Part shown: one piece after another, positions 48,214-58,394 of the stretch
Position numbering within the stretch: position 1 is the first letter of the stretch
How the letters are laid out: each line of letters opens with the position of its first letter
DNA from: Desulfobacteraceae bacterium
GTDB taxonomy: Bacteria; Desulfobacterota; Desulfobacteria; Desulfobacterales; Desulfosalsimonadaceae
Reading direction: 5' to 3'
NCBI GenBank assembly: GCA_011390465.1
Contig: JAABSH010000006.1
Coordinates: forward strand, 1 to 64,000
Length of the DNA: 64,000 nt
Program-made: the position numbers and the translations under genes
The notes under the pieces: generated by a model
What the model was told of the DNA's origin: nothing
Database searches by the model: none
The model's input: only the letters and a program-made list of their open reading frames with translations

Positions 48214-50210
48214 CCTCTCCTTTCTATATAACAACACCGATTTATTATGTTAACGCAAAACCGCACATCGGGCATACCTATACCACGGTGTCCGCGGATG
48301 TGGCCCGGCGGTTCCAGGCCATGACCGGCAGGGACACGTTTTTTCTCACCGGCACGGACGAACACGGCGACAAAATCGTCAAGGCCGCGGAAAAGGAAAA
48401 CATCACCCCCCGGGCTTACGCGGATCGCATCAGCCGGCTGTTTTCCGATTTGTGGCCGGAATTCAACATCACAAACGATTATTTTGTCCGTACCACAGAC
48501 CCCGCGCACATCGCGGTGGTGCAAAAAATTCTGCAACAGATTTATGACGCCGGCGACATTTATTTCAGCGAATATGAAGGGCTCTACTGCTTTGGATGCG
48601 AACGGTTCTACACGGAACGGGAACTGGTGGACGGCAAATGCCCGGACCATGAAACCCCGCCCGAATCCATCCGGGAGTCGAATTATTTTTTCAAAATGAG
48701 CCGTTACCAGCAGTGGCTTACGGATCACATCACCGCGCATCCGGAATTTATTCAGCCGGAACGTTACCGCAATGAGGTATTGGCCTTTCTGCGCGAGCCC
48801 CTGGAAGATCTCTGCATTTCCCGGCCCAAATCCCGGCTGGAATGGGGCATTACCCTGCCCTTTGATGAAAACTATGTTACCTATGTGTGGTTTGACGCCC
48901 TGATCAATTATATCTCTGCCCTGGGATTTCCGGACGGGGAAAAATTCAAAAAATTCTGGCCGCATGCCCGCCATGTGGTGGCAAAGGATATTCTGAAACC
49001 CCACGGTATTTACTGGCCCATCATGCTCAAAGCCGCGGGCATTGATATGTTTAAATCCCTTTATGTGCACGGCTACTGGAATATTGATGAAAGCAAAATG
49101 TCCAAATCGTTAGGCAATGTGGTGGATCCCCTTGAACTTAAATCCGCCTACGGTACGGATGCGGTGCGGTTTTTCCTCATGCGGGAAATGGTGTTCGGCC
49201 TGGACGCGGGTTTTTCCGAAGCCACCCTGGTGGAGCGGATCAACACGGATCTGGCCAATGACCTGGGCAATCTGTTTTCCCGGGTCCTGGCCATGTTTCA
49301 CAAATATTTCAAGGGCATTGTTCCTGAGATTGACCCGGCGGTGCGCACCGGCACGGCAGCGGACCTGTTTGACGACACCCGGCAGACCATCCAAGAATAT
49401 ACCGAAGAAATGGCCGCTTTCCGGTTTCACAAGGCCATCAGCGCCGTATGGAACCTGATCTCCCGGATGAACAAGTACGTGGTAACCACCGCGCCCTGGG
49501 AGCTTGCAAAGGACAAAGGCCGGGAAGACCGCCTGAAAGCGGTAATGGTTAATCTTCTCGAAGGCCTGCGGGTGATCAGCGGCCTGATTCTGCCGGTGAT
49601 GCCGGAAACCGCGCAAATCATGCAGAAACACCTGGGAATCGGGAAAAATACCCCGCTGTCCACCCTGGATCAGATTTCTCAATGGGGCACCTTTGCGCCC
49701 GGAACCGCCCTGCCCGGCCCGGTGACCCTGTTTCCCAGAATTGACACCAAAAAATCCAACACCGGAAAATCCAACACCAAAAAATCCAACAATGGAAAGG
49801 CAAAAAACCCGTCCAAATCCCAAAATGCCCCAATGCCGCAAAACGCATCCGAAACCCCGGAACCCCCTGTCCTGCCCGCCCTGAAACCGGAAATCACGTT
49901 TGAGGATGTGCTGAAGCTGGATTTACGGGCCGCTACCGTGGTACACGCGGAAACAATTCCCAAAGCCAAAAAACTGCTCAGACTGACGGTGGATCTTGGC
50001 ATGGAACAGCGCACGGTTGTGGCGGGTATTGCCAAAAGTTACACGCCGGAAGACATCATCGGCAAACAGATCATTGTGGTGGCCAATTTAAAGCCCGCCG
50101 TGCTCATGGGGGTTGAATCCCAGGGCATGCTGCTGGCGGCAGTGACGGACGCGGGATGCGCCACTGCTGCGTTAGACCGGGAAATGGCCCCGGGCACACC
50201 GGTTAAATGA
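48210..50210 (+). CDS. metG: Methionyl-tRNA synthetase with C-terminal tRNA-binding domain
   Basis: A 666-residue class I synthetase. The HIGH motif occurs in NAKPHIGHTYTT, the zinc module has CFGC with a second CPDH, KMSKS is in ESKMSKSLGN, and the anticodon-binding domain is helical. A low-complexity Lys/Asn/Ser linker (about 515-545) leads to an EMAP-like OB-fold (ITFEDVLKLDLRAATVVHAE) that strengthens tRNA binding and homodimerisation. All catalytic motifs are intact, in contrast with the CysRS-like domain at 40.5-42.8 kb. Confidence 0.97.
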   Translation: MTSPFYITTPIYYVNAKPHIGHTYTTVSADVARRFQAMTGRDTFFLTGTDEHGDKIVKAAEKENITPRAYADRISRLFSDLWPEFNITNDYFVRTTDPAHIAVVQKILQQIYDAGDIYFSEYEGLYCFGCERFYTERELVDGKCPDHETPPESIRESNYFFKMSRYQQWLTDHITAHPEFIQPERYRNEVLAFLREPLEDLCISRPKSRLEWGITLPFDENYVTYVWFDALINYISALGFPDGEKFKKFWPHARHVVAKDILKPHGIYWPIMLKAAGIDMFKSLYVHGYWNIDESKMSKSLGNVVDPLELKSAYGTDAVRFFLMREMVFGLDAGFSEATLVERINTDLANDLGNLFSRVLAMFHKYFKGIVPEIDPAVRTGTAADLFDDTRQTIQEYTEEMAAFRFHKAISAVWNLISRMNKYVVTTAPWELAKDKGREDRLKAVMVNLLEGLRVISGLILPVMPETAQIMQKHLGIGKNTPLSTLDQISQWGTFAPGTALPGPVTLFPRIDTKKSNTGKSNTKKSNNGKAKNPSKSQNAPMPQNASETPEPPVLPALKPEITFEDVLKLDLRAATVVHAETIPKAKKLLRLTVDLGMEQRTVVAGIAKSYTPEDIIGKQIIVVANLKPAVLMGVESQGMLLAAVTDAGCATAALDREMAPGTPVK

Positions 50211-50299
50211 GTGCAGGCGGATACAGGCGAAGAGGGTTTTGGGAAAACTTGCCGCCTTTTGGGATCCGTTACCAATAATATTACGGGATAACATTCGTT

Positions 50300-51175
50300 A
50301 TGAAAAAACAGGAAATCACCCTGTCCTGGGATGGCGAAAACAGTGCAGGGGTTTTATTTAAACCTGATGCCTCCGGCCCCGTGCCCCCCCCCTGCCTTGT
50401 CATCTGCCACGGGGCCTTTGAATACAAGGAAAATTTTTTTGAACTGGCGGCGTATCTGACGGAAAAAGGCATCAATGCTTTTGTCATGGACATGCCCGGC
50501 CACGGCCAAAGCTCGGGGGCGCGGTATCATATCAATCCGGATCTCTGGGTCCGGGCCATTCAGGCAGCCATTGATCGCCTGGAACAGGACCCGGAGATCA
50601 GTGATGCGCGCAGTGCCGCGCGCATCGGGGCCTTTGGCTTTTCCTCCGGCGGCACGGCCGTGCTGGAAGCCGCCCTGGCAGAACCCCGCATCAATGCCGT
50701 CATTACCCTGGACGCCACAGTGAGAAATTATCTGGGAAAATGGGACACCCTGGTGTTCAGACTCATCAACATGGCAGCGGCGGCCAAAAAAAAACTTACC
50801 GGCACGGATCTGCGCCTTAATCTGCTGTCTGAACTCAAAAAAGCCATTGTGGCCCATGATCCTGCCGTGAATCAGACCATTATCAATGATCCCGCCCTGG
50901 TGGCCGCTTATACGGCTTTTCCCCTGCCGGGGGCCGCGGCCACGGCATTTGTGGATACCATCCGCCGGGTGCACCGGATTGCCGTGCCCACACTGGTAAT
51001 GCACGGCGCGGAAGATCGGGTTGATCCGCCGGAAACCGCGCAATGCCTGTTTGACACCCTGACCTGTGAGAAATCCCTGGAATATATTCCCGGAAGCGGG
51101 CACTCCGGCCATCTGGACGCTCAGAAACAAACCGTCATGGAACTGACCGCAAGCTGGGCCCTGGCCCATCTTTGA
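50300..51175 (+). CDS. Alpha/beta hydrolase
   Basis: A 291-residue soluble hydrolase. The oxyanion/fold segment VICHGAFEYKENFFELAAYLTEKG precedes MPGHGQSSG, the nucleophile elbow GFSSGG, and the acid (MHGAEDRVDPP) and His (GSGHSGH) positions. A region rich in Lys (AAAKKKLTG) forms the lid. The order resembles lysophospholipase-like monoacylglycerol lipases or acyl-chain esterases; the substrate is not indicated. It is preceded by 90 bases without a clear promoter. Confidence 0.87.
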   Translation: MKKQEITLSWDGENSAGVLFKPDASGPVPPPCLVICHGAFEYKENFFELAAYLTEKGINAFVMDMPGHGQSSGARYHINPDLWVRAIQAAIDRLEQDPEISDARSAARIGAFGFSSGGTAVLEAALAEPRINAVITLDATVRNYLGKWDTLVFRLINMAAAAKKKLTGTDLRLNLLSELKKAIVAHDPAVNQTIINDPALVAAYTAFPLPGAAATAFVDTIRRVHRIAVPTLVMHGAEDRVDPPETAQCLFDTLTCEKSLEYIPGSGHSGHLDAQKQTVMELTASWALAHL

Positions 51176-51229
51176 TTTGTCCCCTTTGGACTGATTATAC
51201 CGGCACAAACCCGGGAGAAAATAATTTCC

Positions 51230-52978
51230 ATGAGCCGCAAACCATCACCACCCCGCTCTGACGTCACCGTCAGCCAAAAACCCAACCACCCGCTCAAAGA
51301 CCGGGATATCAACGAGCAGCTCCTGATCAAAGACCGGGCCATTGCCTCGTCACTTCAGGGCATTGGCATTGGCGACATGGAAGGAAACATCATTTACGTC
51401 AATGACGCGGCCCTGAAAATGTGGGGGGCGGACCGTCCTGAAGAAGTCCTGGGCCGATCTTCCCTTGAATTTGCCAAATCCCATGAAGAAGCCATCAACG
51501 TCATGCTGGCGGTACTGGAACACGGCCGGTGGGAAGGCGAAATTGAAGGCCGGCGCAAAGACGGCACCCCCATATTTGTGCATTTATCCGCCACCATTGT
51601 GTACAACGAAACGGGCGACCCCATCTGCACCATGGATTCCTTTGTGGACATCACGGACCGGAAAAAAATGGAGGAAGAGCTCCGCATCAAGGAATTTGCC
51701 ATTGCGTCCTCGGTTCACGGCATCGGCATCGGCGATCTTGCGGGCAATATCACCTATGTCAATGACGCGGCCCTGGAAATGTGGGGGGCGGAATCTTCTG
51801 CGGAAGTGCTGGGCCGCTCTGCATTAGAACTGGCCCAGTCACACACCGAAGCCCTGAAAATCATGCAGGCAGTGCTGGAACACGGCCGGTGGGAAGGCGA
51901 AGTCACGGGCCGTAAAAAGGACGGCACCCCGATTACCATTTTCCTGTCCGCCAATATCGTTTACAACCACCAGGGGGAACCGGTCTGCACCATGGATTCC
52001 TTTGTGGACATCACGGACCGGAAAAAAATGGAGGAAGAGCTCCGCATCAAGGAATTTGCCATTGCCTCTTCCATTGATGCCATGGTCATCGCAGACCTTG
52101 CGGGCAACATCACCTATGTGAACAAAGCCTTTCTCAACATGTGGGGCGGCAGCACTATGGATGAAGTCCTGGGCAAAGCCGCTGTCAGTTTTGCCAAAGA
52201 CCGGCTCCAGGGGGAAAAAATATTTGAACAGATACTGGATCACGGCAGCTGGTATGGTGAAGTGGAAGGGGTAAAAAAAGACGGCACCTCCCTTATTGTG
52301 CTTTTTTCCGCCAGCCTGGTCACGGATGGAAACCAGGCAGCCTGCTGCATAATGGGTTCTTTTGTGGATATCACGGACCGGAAAATCGCGGAAAAAAAAC
52401 TGGAAAGCATCAACGAAGCCCTGGAACAGCGGGTGGCGGAACGGACCCGGGAGCTGCTGACCGCCAACCGGCAGATGAAAAAAGAAATCGAAGACCGCAA
52501 GCAGGTGGAAGCCTCTCTGCGGCAGAAGGAAGAAGAGCTGCGCCAGCAGTCCGTCAATCTCCAGGAGACCAATACGGCCCTTAAAATCCTCCTGAAACAG
52601 CGGGACCAGGACAAAGAAGAACTTGAAAACAAAGTCCTGTCCAATGTCAGAGAATTGATTCTGCCCTATGTTGAAAAACTGGAGAACACCCGACTGGACA
52701 AGAACCAGGCTACCTATCTTGAAATTTTAAATGCCAATATCCATGAAATCATCTCCCCTTACCTGAAAAAACTGTCCGCCCAGTTTCAGACTTTTACGCC
52801 CATGCAGATTCAGGTGGCGGATCTGGTCAAAGCCGGCAAAACCACCAAAGAAATTTCAGACATGCTTCATTTATCCGACCGGGCCATTGAATTTCACCGC
52901 AACAATATCCGAAAAAAACTGGGGCTGAAAAATAAAAAGCTCAATCTGCGGTCCTATCTCATGTCCCTGACCCAGTAG
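51230..52978 (+). CDS. Triple-PAS regulator with LuxR-type HTH
   Basis: A 582-residue protein with three PAS domains (about residues 35-150, 155-270 and 275-390), each closed by a FVDITDRK motif, a coiled coil (395-475) and a LuxR-type HTH at the C-terminus (TKEISDMLHLSDRAIEFHRNNIRKKLG). The first two PAS units are 120 residues long and carry an 82-base identical DNA stretch, a recent tandem duplication. A receiver domain is absent, so the PAS domains are the likely inputs. It might sense redox or a small ligand and act directly on DNA; target genes are unknown. Confidence 0.93.
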   Translation: MSRKPSPPRSDVTVSQKPNHPLKDRDINEQLLIKDRAIASSLQGIGIGDMEGNIIYVNDAALKMWGADRPEEVLGRSSLEFAKSHEEAINVMLAVLEHGRWEGEIEGRRKDGTPIFVHLSATIVYNETGDPICTMDSFVDITDRKKMEEELRIKEFAIASSVHGIGIGDLAGNITYVNDAALEMWGAESSAEVLGRSALELAQSHTEALKIMQAVLEHGRWEGEVTGRKKDGTPITIFLSANIVYNHQGEPVCTMDSFVDITDRKKMEEELRIKEFAIASSIDAMVIADLAGNITYVNKAFLNMWGGSTMDEVLGKAAVSFAKDRLQGEKIFEQILDHGSWYGEVEGVKKDGTSLIVLFSASLVTDGNQAACCIMGSFVDITDRKIAEKKLESINEALEQRVAERTRELLTANRQMKKEIEDRKQVEASLRQKEEELRQQSVNLQETNTALKILLKQRDQDKEELENKVLSNVRELILPYVEKLENTRLDKNQATYLEILNANIHEIISPYLKKLSAQFQTFTPMQIQVADLVKAGKTTKEISDMLHLSDRAIEFHRNNIRKKLGLKNKKLNLRSYLMSLTQ

Positions 52979-53004
52979 CCGCAACACAGCGGATTAAAAA
53001 CCCT

Positions 53005-53033
53005 TTGACAGTCCACCGGCCAGCAGGTACATA
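53005..53033 (+). promoter_or_regulatory. Sigma70-like promoter before transpeptidase gene
   Basis: TTGACA and TACATA are separated by exactly 17 bases, 60 bases before the ATG at 53093. Confidence 0.6.
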
Positions 53034-53092
53034 TAAAAGGTGCTTCAACAGGGTGTTCTTGATTGATTTACAGCGGGATTATCATCACTTCC

Positions 53093-54490
53093 ATGATCAG
53101 GCGGCAACAAAACAGAGCTTCTCTTTACGTTAGAGACAATCAGTGGCGGAATTACCAGTCCACGCTGAGAAAAAAAGAAATCCAGCGCCGGGCGGTGCGG
53201 CGGCTGCCCTTTTACGGACTGGCGCTGGTGGTCCTGGTGATAATGACCCAGGGGATTTTTCTCCTGCTGGACAACTCCCTGATCGTACCTGCCGCAGACG
53301 ATAACCGCACCCGCATCCGCCAGGTTGAAACCTTTGACACGGCCTGGCTTCAGGCCATTTTTTGCCGACTGTCACCCTGGAATGGCACTGACAACCGCTT
53401 TTCGTATACAACAGCCGGCGAAACCTATCATGTCCAGTCCAGCCTGGACCCTTCGCTTCAGGAGTTTATCCGGAACCAGATTGACCGGAAAAATTCCCGT
53501 CACTTCGGGCTTGTGGCCATGGAACCGGATACCGGGCGGATTCTTTCCATGGTCAGCTTTGACCGGGCCGGCAGCGACACCAATATCTGCACCCTGCCGG
53601 CCTATCCTGCCGCCAGTCTCTTTAAAATCATTACCGCTGCCGCGGCCATTGAAAAATGCGGATTCAACTGCGCCACGCCGGTCACCTTTAATGACAACAA
53701 ATACACCCTCTACAAAATCCAGCTGAAAGACCGGACAAACAAATACACCAACCGGATTACCTTTGCGGAATCCTTTGCGGATTCGGTCAATCCGGTCTTT
53801 GGAAAACTGGGCCAGAACCGGCTGGGAAAATCCGTGCTGGAAACCTATGCAGAAGCCTTTGGTTTCAACCACAGGTTTGAATTTGAAATTCCCCTTGCCC
53901 CCAGCACCATCTCCCTTGCGGAAGATCCTTATCAATGGGCGGAAATTGCCTCGGGATTCAACCGGCAGACCCTGATTTCGCCCATGCACGGGGCGCTGAT
54001 GCTTGCCGCCATTGTCAACAACGGCGTGCTGGCGGAACCCACGTTTATCGATGAAATCAGCAAAGACCAGCAGGTGCTCTACCGCCGTCATTCCCGGACC
54101 GCATCCGATGTTATTGCGCCGGATACCGCTGTCACCCTGAAAAAACTGATGCAGCAAACCGTTAAAACCGGCACTGCCGCCAAATCCTTTTCCCGGTTTG
54201 AAAAAGATGCGGTACTGTCCCGGCTGTATATCGGCGGAAAAACCGGCTCCATCAACAACAATGCAAAACGGCAAAAATATGACTGGTTTGCCGGGTATGC
54301 CGAAGAAAAAAACGGTCCCGGCAAAATCGTTGTATCCGTTCTGGTGGTGCACCAGGATTATATCGGCACCCGGGCCGCCCATTACTCAAAAATAACCATC
54401 AAGGAGTATTTTAAAAACTACTATGCAAGTCGCAACCACAATCCAGCCCAAGCCTCCGATACCATCACCGAAACTGCTGCGGCCCTTTAA
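53093..54490 (+). CDS. Penicillin-binding transpeptidase
   Basis: The ATG at 53093 gives 465 residues (a TTG at 53063 is less likely). One N-terminal membrane helix (FYGLALVVLVIMTQGIFLLL) anchors the protein, and no large dimerisation domain is present. The catalytic motifs are SLFK (Ser175), SVN (Ser231) and KTG (about 383). It should cross-link peptidoglycan. The final bases overlap the start of a giant GlmS-like gene by 68 bp, suggesting a cell-wall context for that gene. Annotation may appear as PbpA-like. Confidence 0.9.
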   Translation: MIRRQQNRASLYVRDNQWRNYQSTLRKKEIQRRAVRRLPFYGLALVVLVIMTQGIFLLLDNSLIVPAADDNRTRIRQVETFDTAWLQAIFCRLSPWNGTDNRFSYTTAGETYHVQSSLDPSLQEFIRNQIDRKNSRHFGLVAMEPDTGRILSMVSFDRAGSDTNICTLPAYPAASLFKIITAAAAIEKCGFNCATPVTFNDNKYTLYKIQLKDRTNKYTNRITFAESFADSVNPVFGKLGQNRLGKSVLETYAEAFGFNHRFEFEIPLAPSTISLAEDPYQWAEIASGFNRQTLISPMHGALMLAAIVNNGVLAEPTFIDEISKDQQVLYRRHSRTASDVIAPDTAVTLKKLMQQTVKTGTAAKSFSRFEKDAVLSRLYIGGKTGSINNNAKRQKYDWFAGYAEEKNGPGKIVVSVLVVHQDYIGTRAAHYSKITIKEYFKNYYASRNHNPAQASDTITETAAAL

Positions 54491-57400
54491 ATCGCTGCTT
54501 TGCAAAATACGATACTGGTTTTCATGCCGGTTTTATGTTGGTGCGCATCCCGCCACCGTGCCTCCGGGATCTGTCATCTTTTTTCCGCTGACAGACACGG
54601 TGTTCACCTGCGGCCTGGCAGGGATTCTTCAGATCACCCGGAAAAAGGCGGATAAAAAATTCAAGATGCCGGATTTTGGCGCTATCATGGGCAGCATCAC
54701 TGCCGCCAATGATGAAATCTGTCCTGAAATCTGTTCGGGAAAAAAGCGTCACCCAAATGTTCCGGCTTCAGGCGGCAGCGACGCAGTGGACACCCTGCTT
54801 GATGCGGTGCGGTCCCTGAAACGCCATGCTGATTTTTACGCTGTCTATACAACCCCGTCCTTTCAGCACCAGCTGGAAGACCTGCTCGAAAACCTGAAAA
54901 ACACCATTGCCGCGGAATCCCAGATGCTTGCCCAGGCCATGGGACACCTGCCCGCGGAAAAGGTGGAAATTATTTCCACCCGCATTGAATCCCTTAAAGA
55001 CGCCGCATGGGTGCTTCAGGCCGAAATCCTGACAGCCATAAAAAAAATAAACGCCCTGCTGCCGGAGGCTTCAGCTGTCTGTTCCGCCCAGACACTGGCC
55101 ATTATCAAAGACATTAACACCACCTTAAACAATATCGACCGGCTGGAAGTAAGGGGCAGGGATTCCGCGGGCATCTCCCTGCTTTTTCATCTGGATGCCC
55201 CGGCCTGGCAGTTATTTGAAACCGCTCTTGACAAAGAAAACCTGGCAGCCGCGTTCACCGCCCGGGTCAATACCGAAGTGCTCTTAAACAACAGCATCAG
55301 CGTTCATCGGGCAGGTGATTTGGCATCCCAAAACCCTGCCGGCGCCGCACCCGCGGCCATTGCCTTTACCTATAAAGTGGCCGCGGAAATCGGACGGCTG
55401 GGAGACAACATTGCCTTTATCCGGGATCAAATTAAAAACGATCCCGTGCTGCACCTTGTCCTCGGCCTGCCCCTTCGGCATCACAGTGTGTCCGCCCATA
55501 CCCGATGGGCGTCCGTGGGGGCCATCAGTGAGGCCAACTGCCATCCCGTGGACAGCCGGGGACAGCTGCCGGATGCATCCGCCGGCATTGTCCACGTCTG
55601 CTTAAACGGGGACATTGATAATTTCCTGCGTCTTAAAACCCGATATGCGGCAGACGGAATCCTGCTGCCGGAGGCAATTACCTGCGATACCAAAATCATT
55701 CCGGTCCATATTCAGGAATTTTTGAAAAAAGGAATGTCCCTTACCCAGGCCTTCCGGCGGGCGGTAAATGATTTTGAAGGCTCCCATGCCATCTGCATGC
55801 ACTCGGATCTGGCCCCGGGCAAACTGTTTCTAGCCCTCAAAGGCAGCGGCCAGGCCATCTTCGTCGGCCTTGGCGAGGATCACTATGTCACAGCATCCGA
55901 AATCTACGGACTGGTGGAAACCACAAATGCATTTATCAAGCTTGACGGTGAAACCCTTCATCCAAATGCCGCCGGCAGCGGGGTAAACGGCCAGATATTT
56001 ATCCTGGACCAGGCCTGCGGGGGCCTTGACGGCATTTCCGCCATGAGCTATGACGGCACGCCCATTCTCCTGTCACCGGCCGATATCCGCAAAACCCCCC
56101 TGACTTCCCGGGATATCGACCGCCAGGAGTTTGATCATTATTTTTTAAAAGAAATTTCCGAAGCACCGGCATCCGTGCGCAAAACCATTGAAAACCGGTG
56201 GAAAATTGACGTTGCCAACGGCTCTGACCCTGAAAAACTCTCCATTTCCCTGGGCCGTGAAACGGTTCCGCCCGAGGTGGAAGCCGATTTCCGCCAATCC
56301 GCCATCAGGCGCATTATCCTCATCGGTCAGGGTACGGCCGGGGTGGCAGCCATGGCCTGCGCAGACATCATGCGCGTTTACCTGGCCGGCCTGGATCTGC
56401 GCATTGACGCCCTGAAATCTTCGGAACTCAGCGGATTTGTGCTGGATGATACCAACCACAGCCAGTTTACCGACACCCTGCTCATTCCCATCAGCCAGTC
56501 CGGCACCACCGCGGACACCAACCGGTGCGTGGACATGGTCAAAAAACAGGGCGCCCGGGTCATTGCCATTGTCAATCGCCGGGATTCGGATCTTTCGTTT
56601 AAATCAGACGGGGTGCTGTACACCAGCAGCGGCCGGGATATTGAAATGTCAGTGGCCTCCACCAAGGCCTTTTATTCCCAGATCATTGCCGGGTCCCTGC
56701 TGGGACTCTACCTTGCCCAGATCTCCGGCCTGCGCAACAGCGCTTATATTTCCCATGAAATCAAAGAAATGATCGCCCTGCCCGGGCACATGGAAAACGT
56801 TTTGGCCGCCAAAGCAAAAATAGAAGCATCTGCCCGGAACAATGCCACTCGGCGCACTTACTGGGCCGCGGTCGGGAGTGGTCCCAACAAGGCGGCAGCA
56901 GATGAAATCCGGATAAAGCTGAGCGAGCTGTGCTACAAAACCATCTCGTCGGACTATGTGGAAGACAAAAAACACATTGATCTGTCTTCCGAACCGCTGA
57001 TTGTAATCTGCGCCGCCGGCACCCGGCAAAGCGCCCTTGGCGACATCATCAAGGATACTGCCATTTTTCATTCCCACAAAGCCCTGCCCATTGTCATCTG
57101 CGACGCGCACGAAGACCGGTTTGACCCCTATGCCAAAGATATTATTCATGTGCCCCTGGTGAGCGAACATTTCGCGCCGGTGCTGAACACCCTGGCCGGC
57201 CATTTGTGGGGCTATTATGCGGCCCTTGCCATCAACGACGGATCCCGGTTTTTATATGATTTCCGCAGGGACCTGCGCGGTGCCATGGACCGGTTTGCCG
57301 CGGAAGGGTTGGATATTTATGAAATCGCCCTTGAACAGTCCTTTCGGGAACGCATTATCCGGTTTTACTATGAATTCCGCAGCCGCCAGGACCAGCACCA

Positions 57401-58229
57401 GATTTCCGCGGTCATCGGGATCACCACCGCCACCCACCTGCTGCTGCTGCTGAAATACCTGGGGGGAAAACTGCCCCTGGCGGATTTTGAGCTGGATTTC
57501 GGCATCAAGGGAACAGCGGCCAATATGTTCAACCAGCTGTTTGAAACCTTAAACGATGCCATCAACCGGCTGGCCCGGCCGGTGGACGCCATCAAGCATC
57601 AGGCCAAAACCGTTACCGTGGGCACCAGCCGGATTGAAGAAAAAGCCGAAGGCCTGCTGTTCGACCTGCTGGCGGAAAAAGGGTTTGCCCTGGCCCAGCT
57701 CACCATCAGCAACATTCTGGTGTTAAAAAATCTCCAGAAAATTATCGCCCGCATCAACGGCACCACCCTGTACCGCATCGCCGGCATCTCCCTGCTGGGA
57801 GACCCCACGGATGACACCACCATTGAACTGATGGAAAAAACCGGCTCCTCCGCTGCCATGCCGTCCCGGGCCGAGCAGGACAATCGCCTGAAAGGCACCA
57901 AAAAAATCATTGTCCGCCGGGGCAATGTCTATATCGGCAAGGGCCGCAAAGACGACCGGAGCATTCTGGTGGTGCCGCTGATGTCCGGGGACCCGGCCCG
58001 GCCCCATATCATTGAATTTCTGCTGCTTCTGGATATCGCGTTCAACCCGGCGGTCTCCCTGGCGGACAAGGTCCGGGCCCTGGGCGGCAAGCATGAACAC
58101 ATTAAAAATCTGGTGCAGGAAAATAATATGGTATGGCAGGACAAGTTTCTGGACCGGGTGGAGATGGCTGATCTGTTTGGATGGTCCGCGGAAAAAGTGG
58201 CGGAAACGATTATCGGTGCACTCAACTAA
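54423..58229 (+). CDS. Giant GlmS-like amidotransferase/SIS protein
   Basis: At 1268 residues it is about twice the length of glucosamine-6-phosphate synthase. GlmS-like blocks occur in order: TCGLAGIL (Cys63), RGRDSAG (244), HTRWASVGAISEANCHP, LNGDIDN, then a linker (DIDRQEFDHYFLKEI) and two SIS domains (LIPISQSGTTADTNR, VASTKAFYSQIIAGS; second from about 810). Between Cys63 and RGRDSAG is a helical insertion of about 155 residues, and the C-terminus has a further 320 residues. The nucleophile Cys is not N-terminal, so a propeptide would have to be cut, or the glutaminase is inactive. A GTG at 54600 would start at residue 60. It overlaps the transpeptidase gene. Confidence 0.82.
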   Translation: MQVATTIQPKPPIPSPKLLRPFKSLLCKIRYWFSCRFYVGAHPATVPPGSVIFFPLTDTVFTCGLAGILQITRKKADKKFKMPDFGAIMGSITAANDEICPEICSGKKRHPNVPASGGSDAVDTLLDAVRSLKRHADFYAVYTTPSFQHQLEDLLENLKNTIAAESQMLAQAMGHLPAEKVEIISTRIESLKDAAWVLQAEILTAIKKINALLPEASAVCSAQTLAIIKDINTTLNNIDRLEVRGRDSAGISLLFHLDAPAWQLFETALDKENLAAAFTARVNTEVLLNNSISVHRAGDLASQNPAGAAPAAIAFTYKVAAEIGRLGDNIAFIRDQIKNDPVLHLVLGLPLRHHSVSAHTRWASVGAISEANCHPVDSRGQLPDASAGIVHVCLNGDIDNFLRLKTRYAADGILLPEAITCDTKIIPVHIQEFLKKGMSLTQAFRRAVNDFEGSHAICMHSDLAPGKLFLALKGSGQAIFVGLGEDHYVTASEIYGLVETTNAFIKLDGETLHPNAAGSGVNGQIFILDQACGGLDGISAMSYDGTPILLSPADIRKTPLTSRDIDRQEFDHYFLKEISEAPASVRKTIENRWKIDVANGSDPEKLSISLGRETVPPEVEADFRQSAIRRIILIGQGTAGVAAMACADIMRVYLAGLDLRIDALKSSELSGFVLDDTNHSQFTDTLLIPISQSGTTADTNRCVDMVKKQGARVIAIVNRRDSDLSFKSDGVLYTSSGRDIEMSVASTKAFYSQIIAGSLLGLYLAQISGLRNSAYISHEIKEMIALPGHMENVLAAKAKIEASARNNATRRTYWAAVGSGPNKAAADEIRIKLSELCYKTISSDYVEDKKHIDLSSEPLIVICAAGTRQSALGDIIKDTAIFHSHKALPIVICDAHEDRFDPYAKDIIHVPLVSEHFAPVLNTLAGHLWGYYAALAINDGSRFLYDFRRDLRGAMDRFAAEGLDIYEIALEQSFRERIIRFYYEFRSRQDQHQISAVIGITTATHLLLLLKYLGGKLPLADFELDFGIKGTAANMFNQLFETLNDAINRLARPVDAIKHQAKTVTVGTSRIEEKAEGLLFDLLAEKGFALAQLTISNILVLKNLQKIIARINGTTLYRIAGISLLGDPTDDTTIELMEKTGSSAAMPSRAEQDNRLKGTKKIIVRRGNVYIGKGRKDDRSILVVPLMSGDPARPHIIEFLLLLDIAFNPAVSLADKVRALGGKHEHIKNLVQENNMVWQDKFLDRVEMADLFGWSAEKVAETIIGALN

Positions 58230-58394
58230 AACACGCAGGAAACCCGCAACCCATGAGCCAAATCAATAATAAGAATTCCAGATTTCAAGTGTGGAGTATC
58301 AGAATCGCTTTCCCTGACACCCTGAACATAGACACCTTATTCTACCCATTCCCCATTGCTTCATTACCAAACAACTTCGGTCATCTGCCGAACA

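Noticed and set aside
54423-58229. Calling the large protein simply glmS
   Set aside because: It is twice the usual length, has insertions and a C-terminal extension, and its nucleophile Cys is internal.
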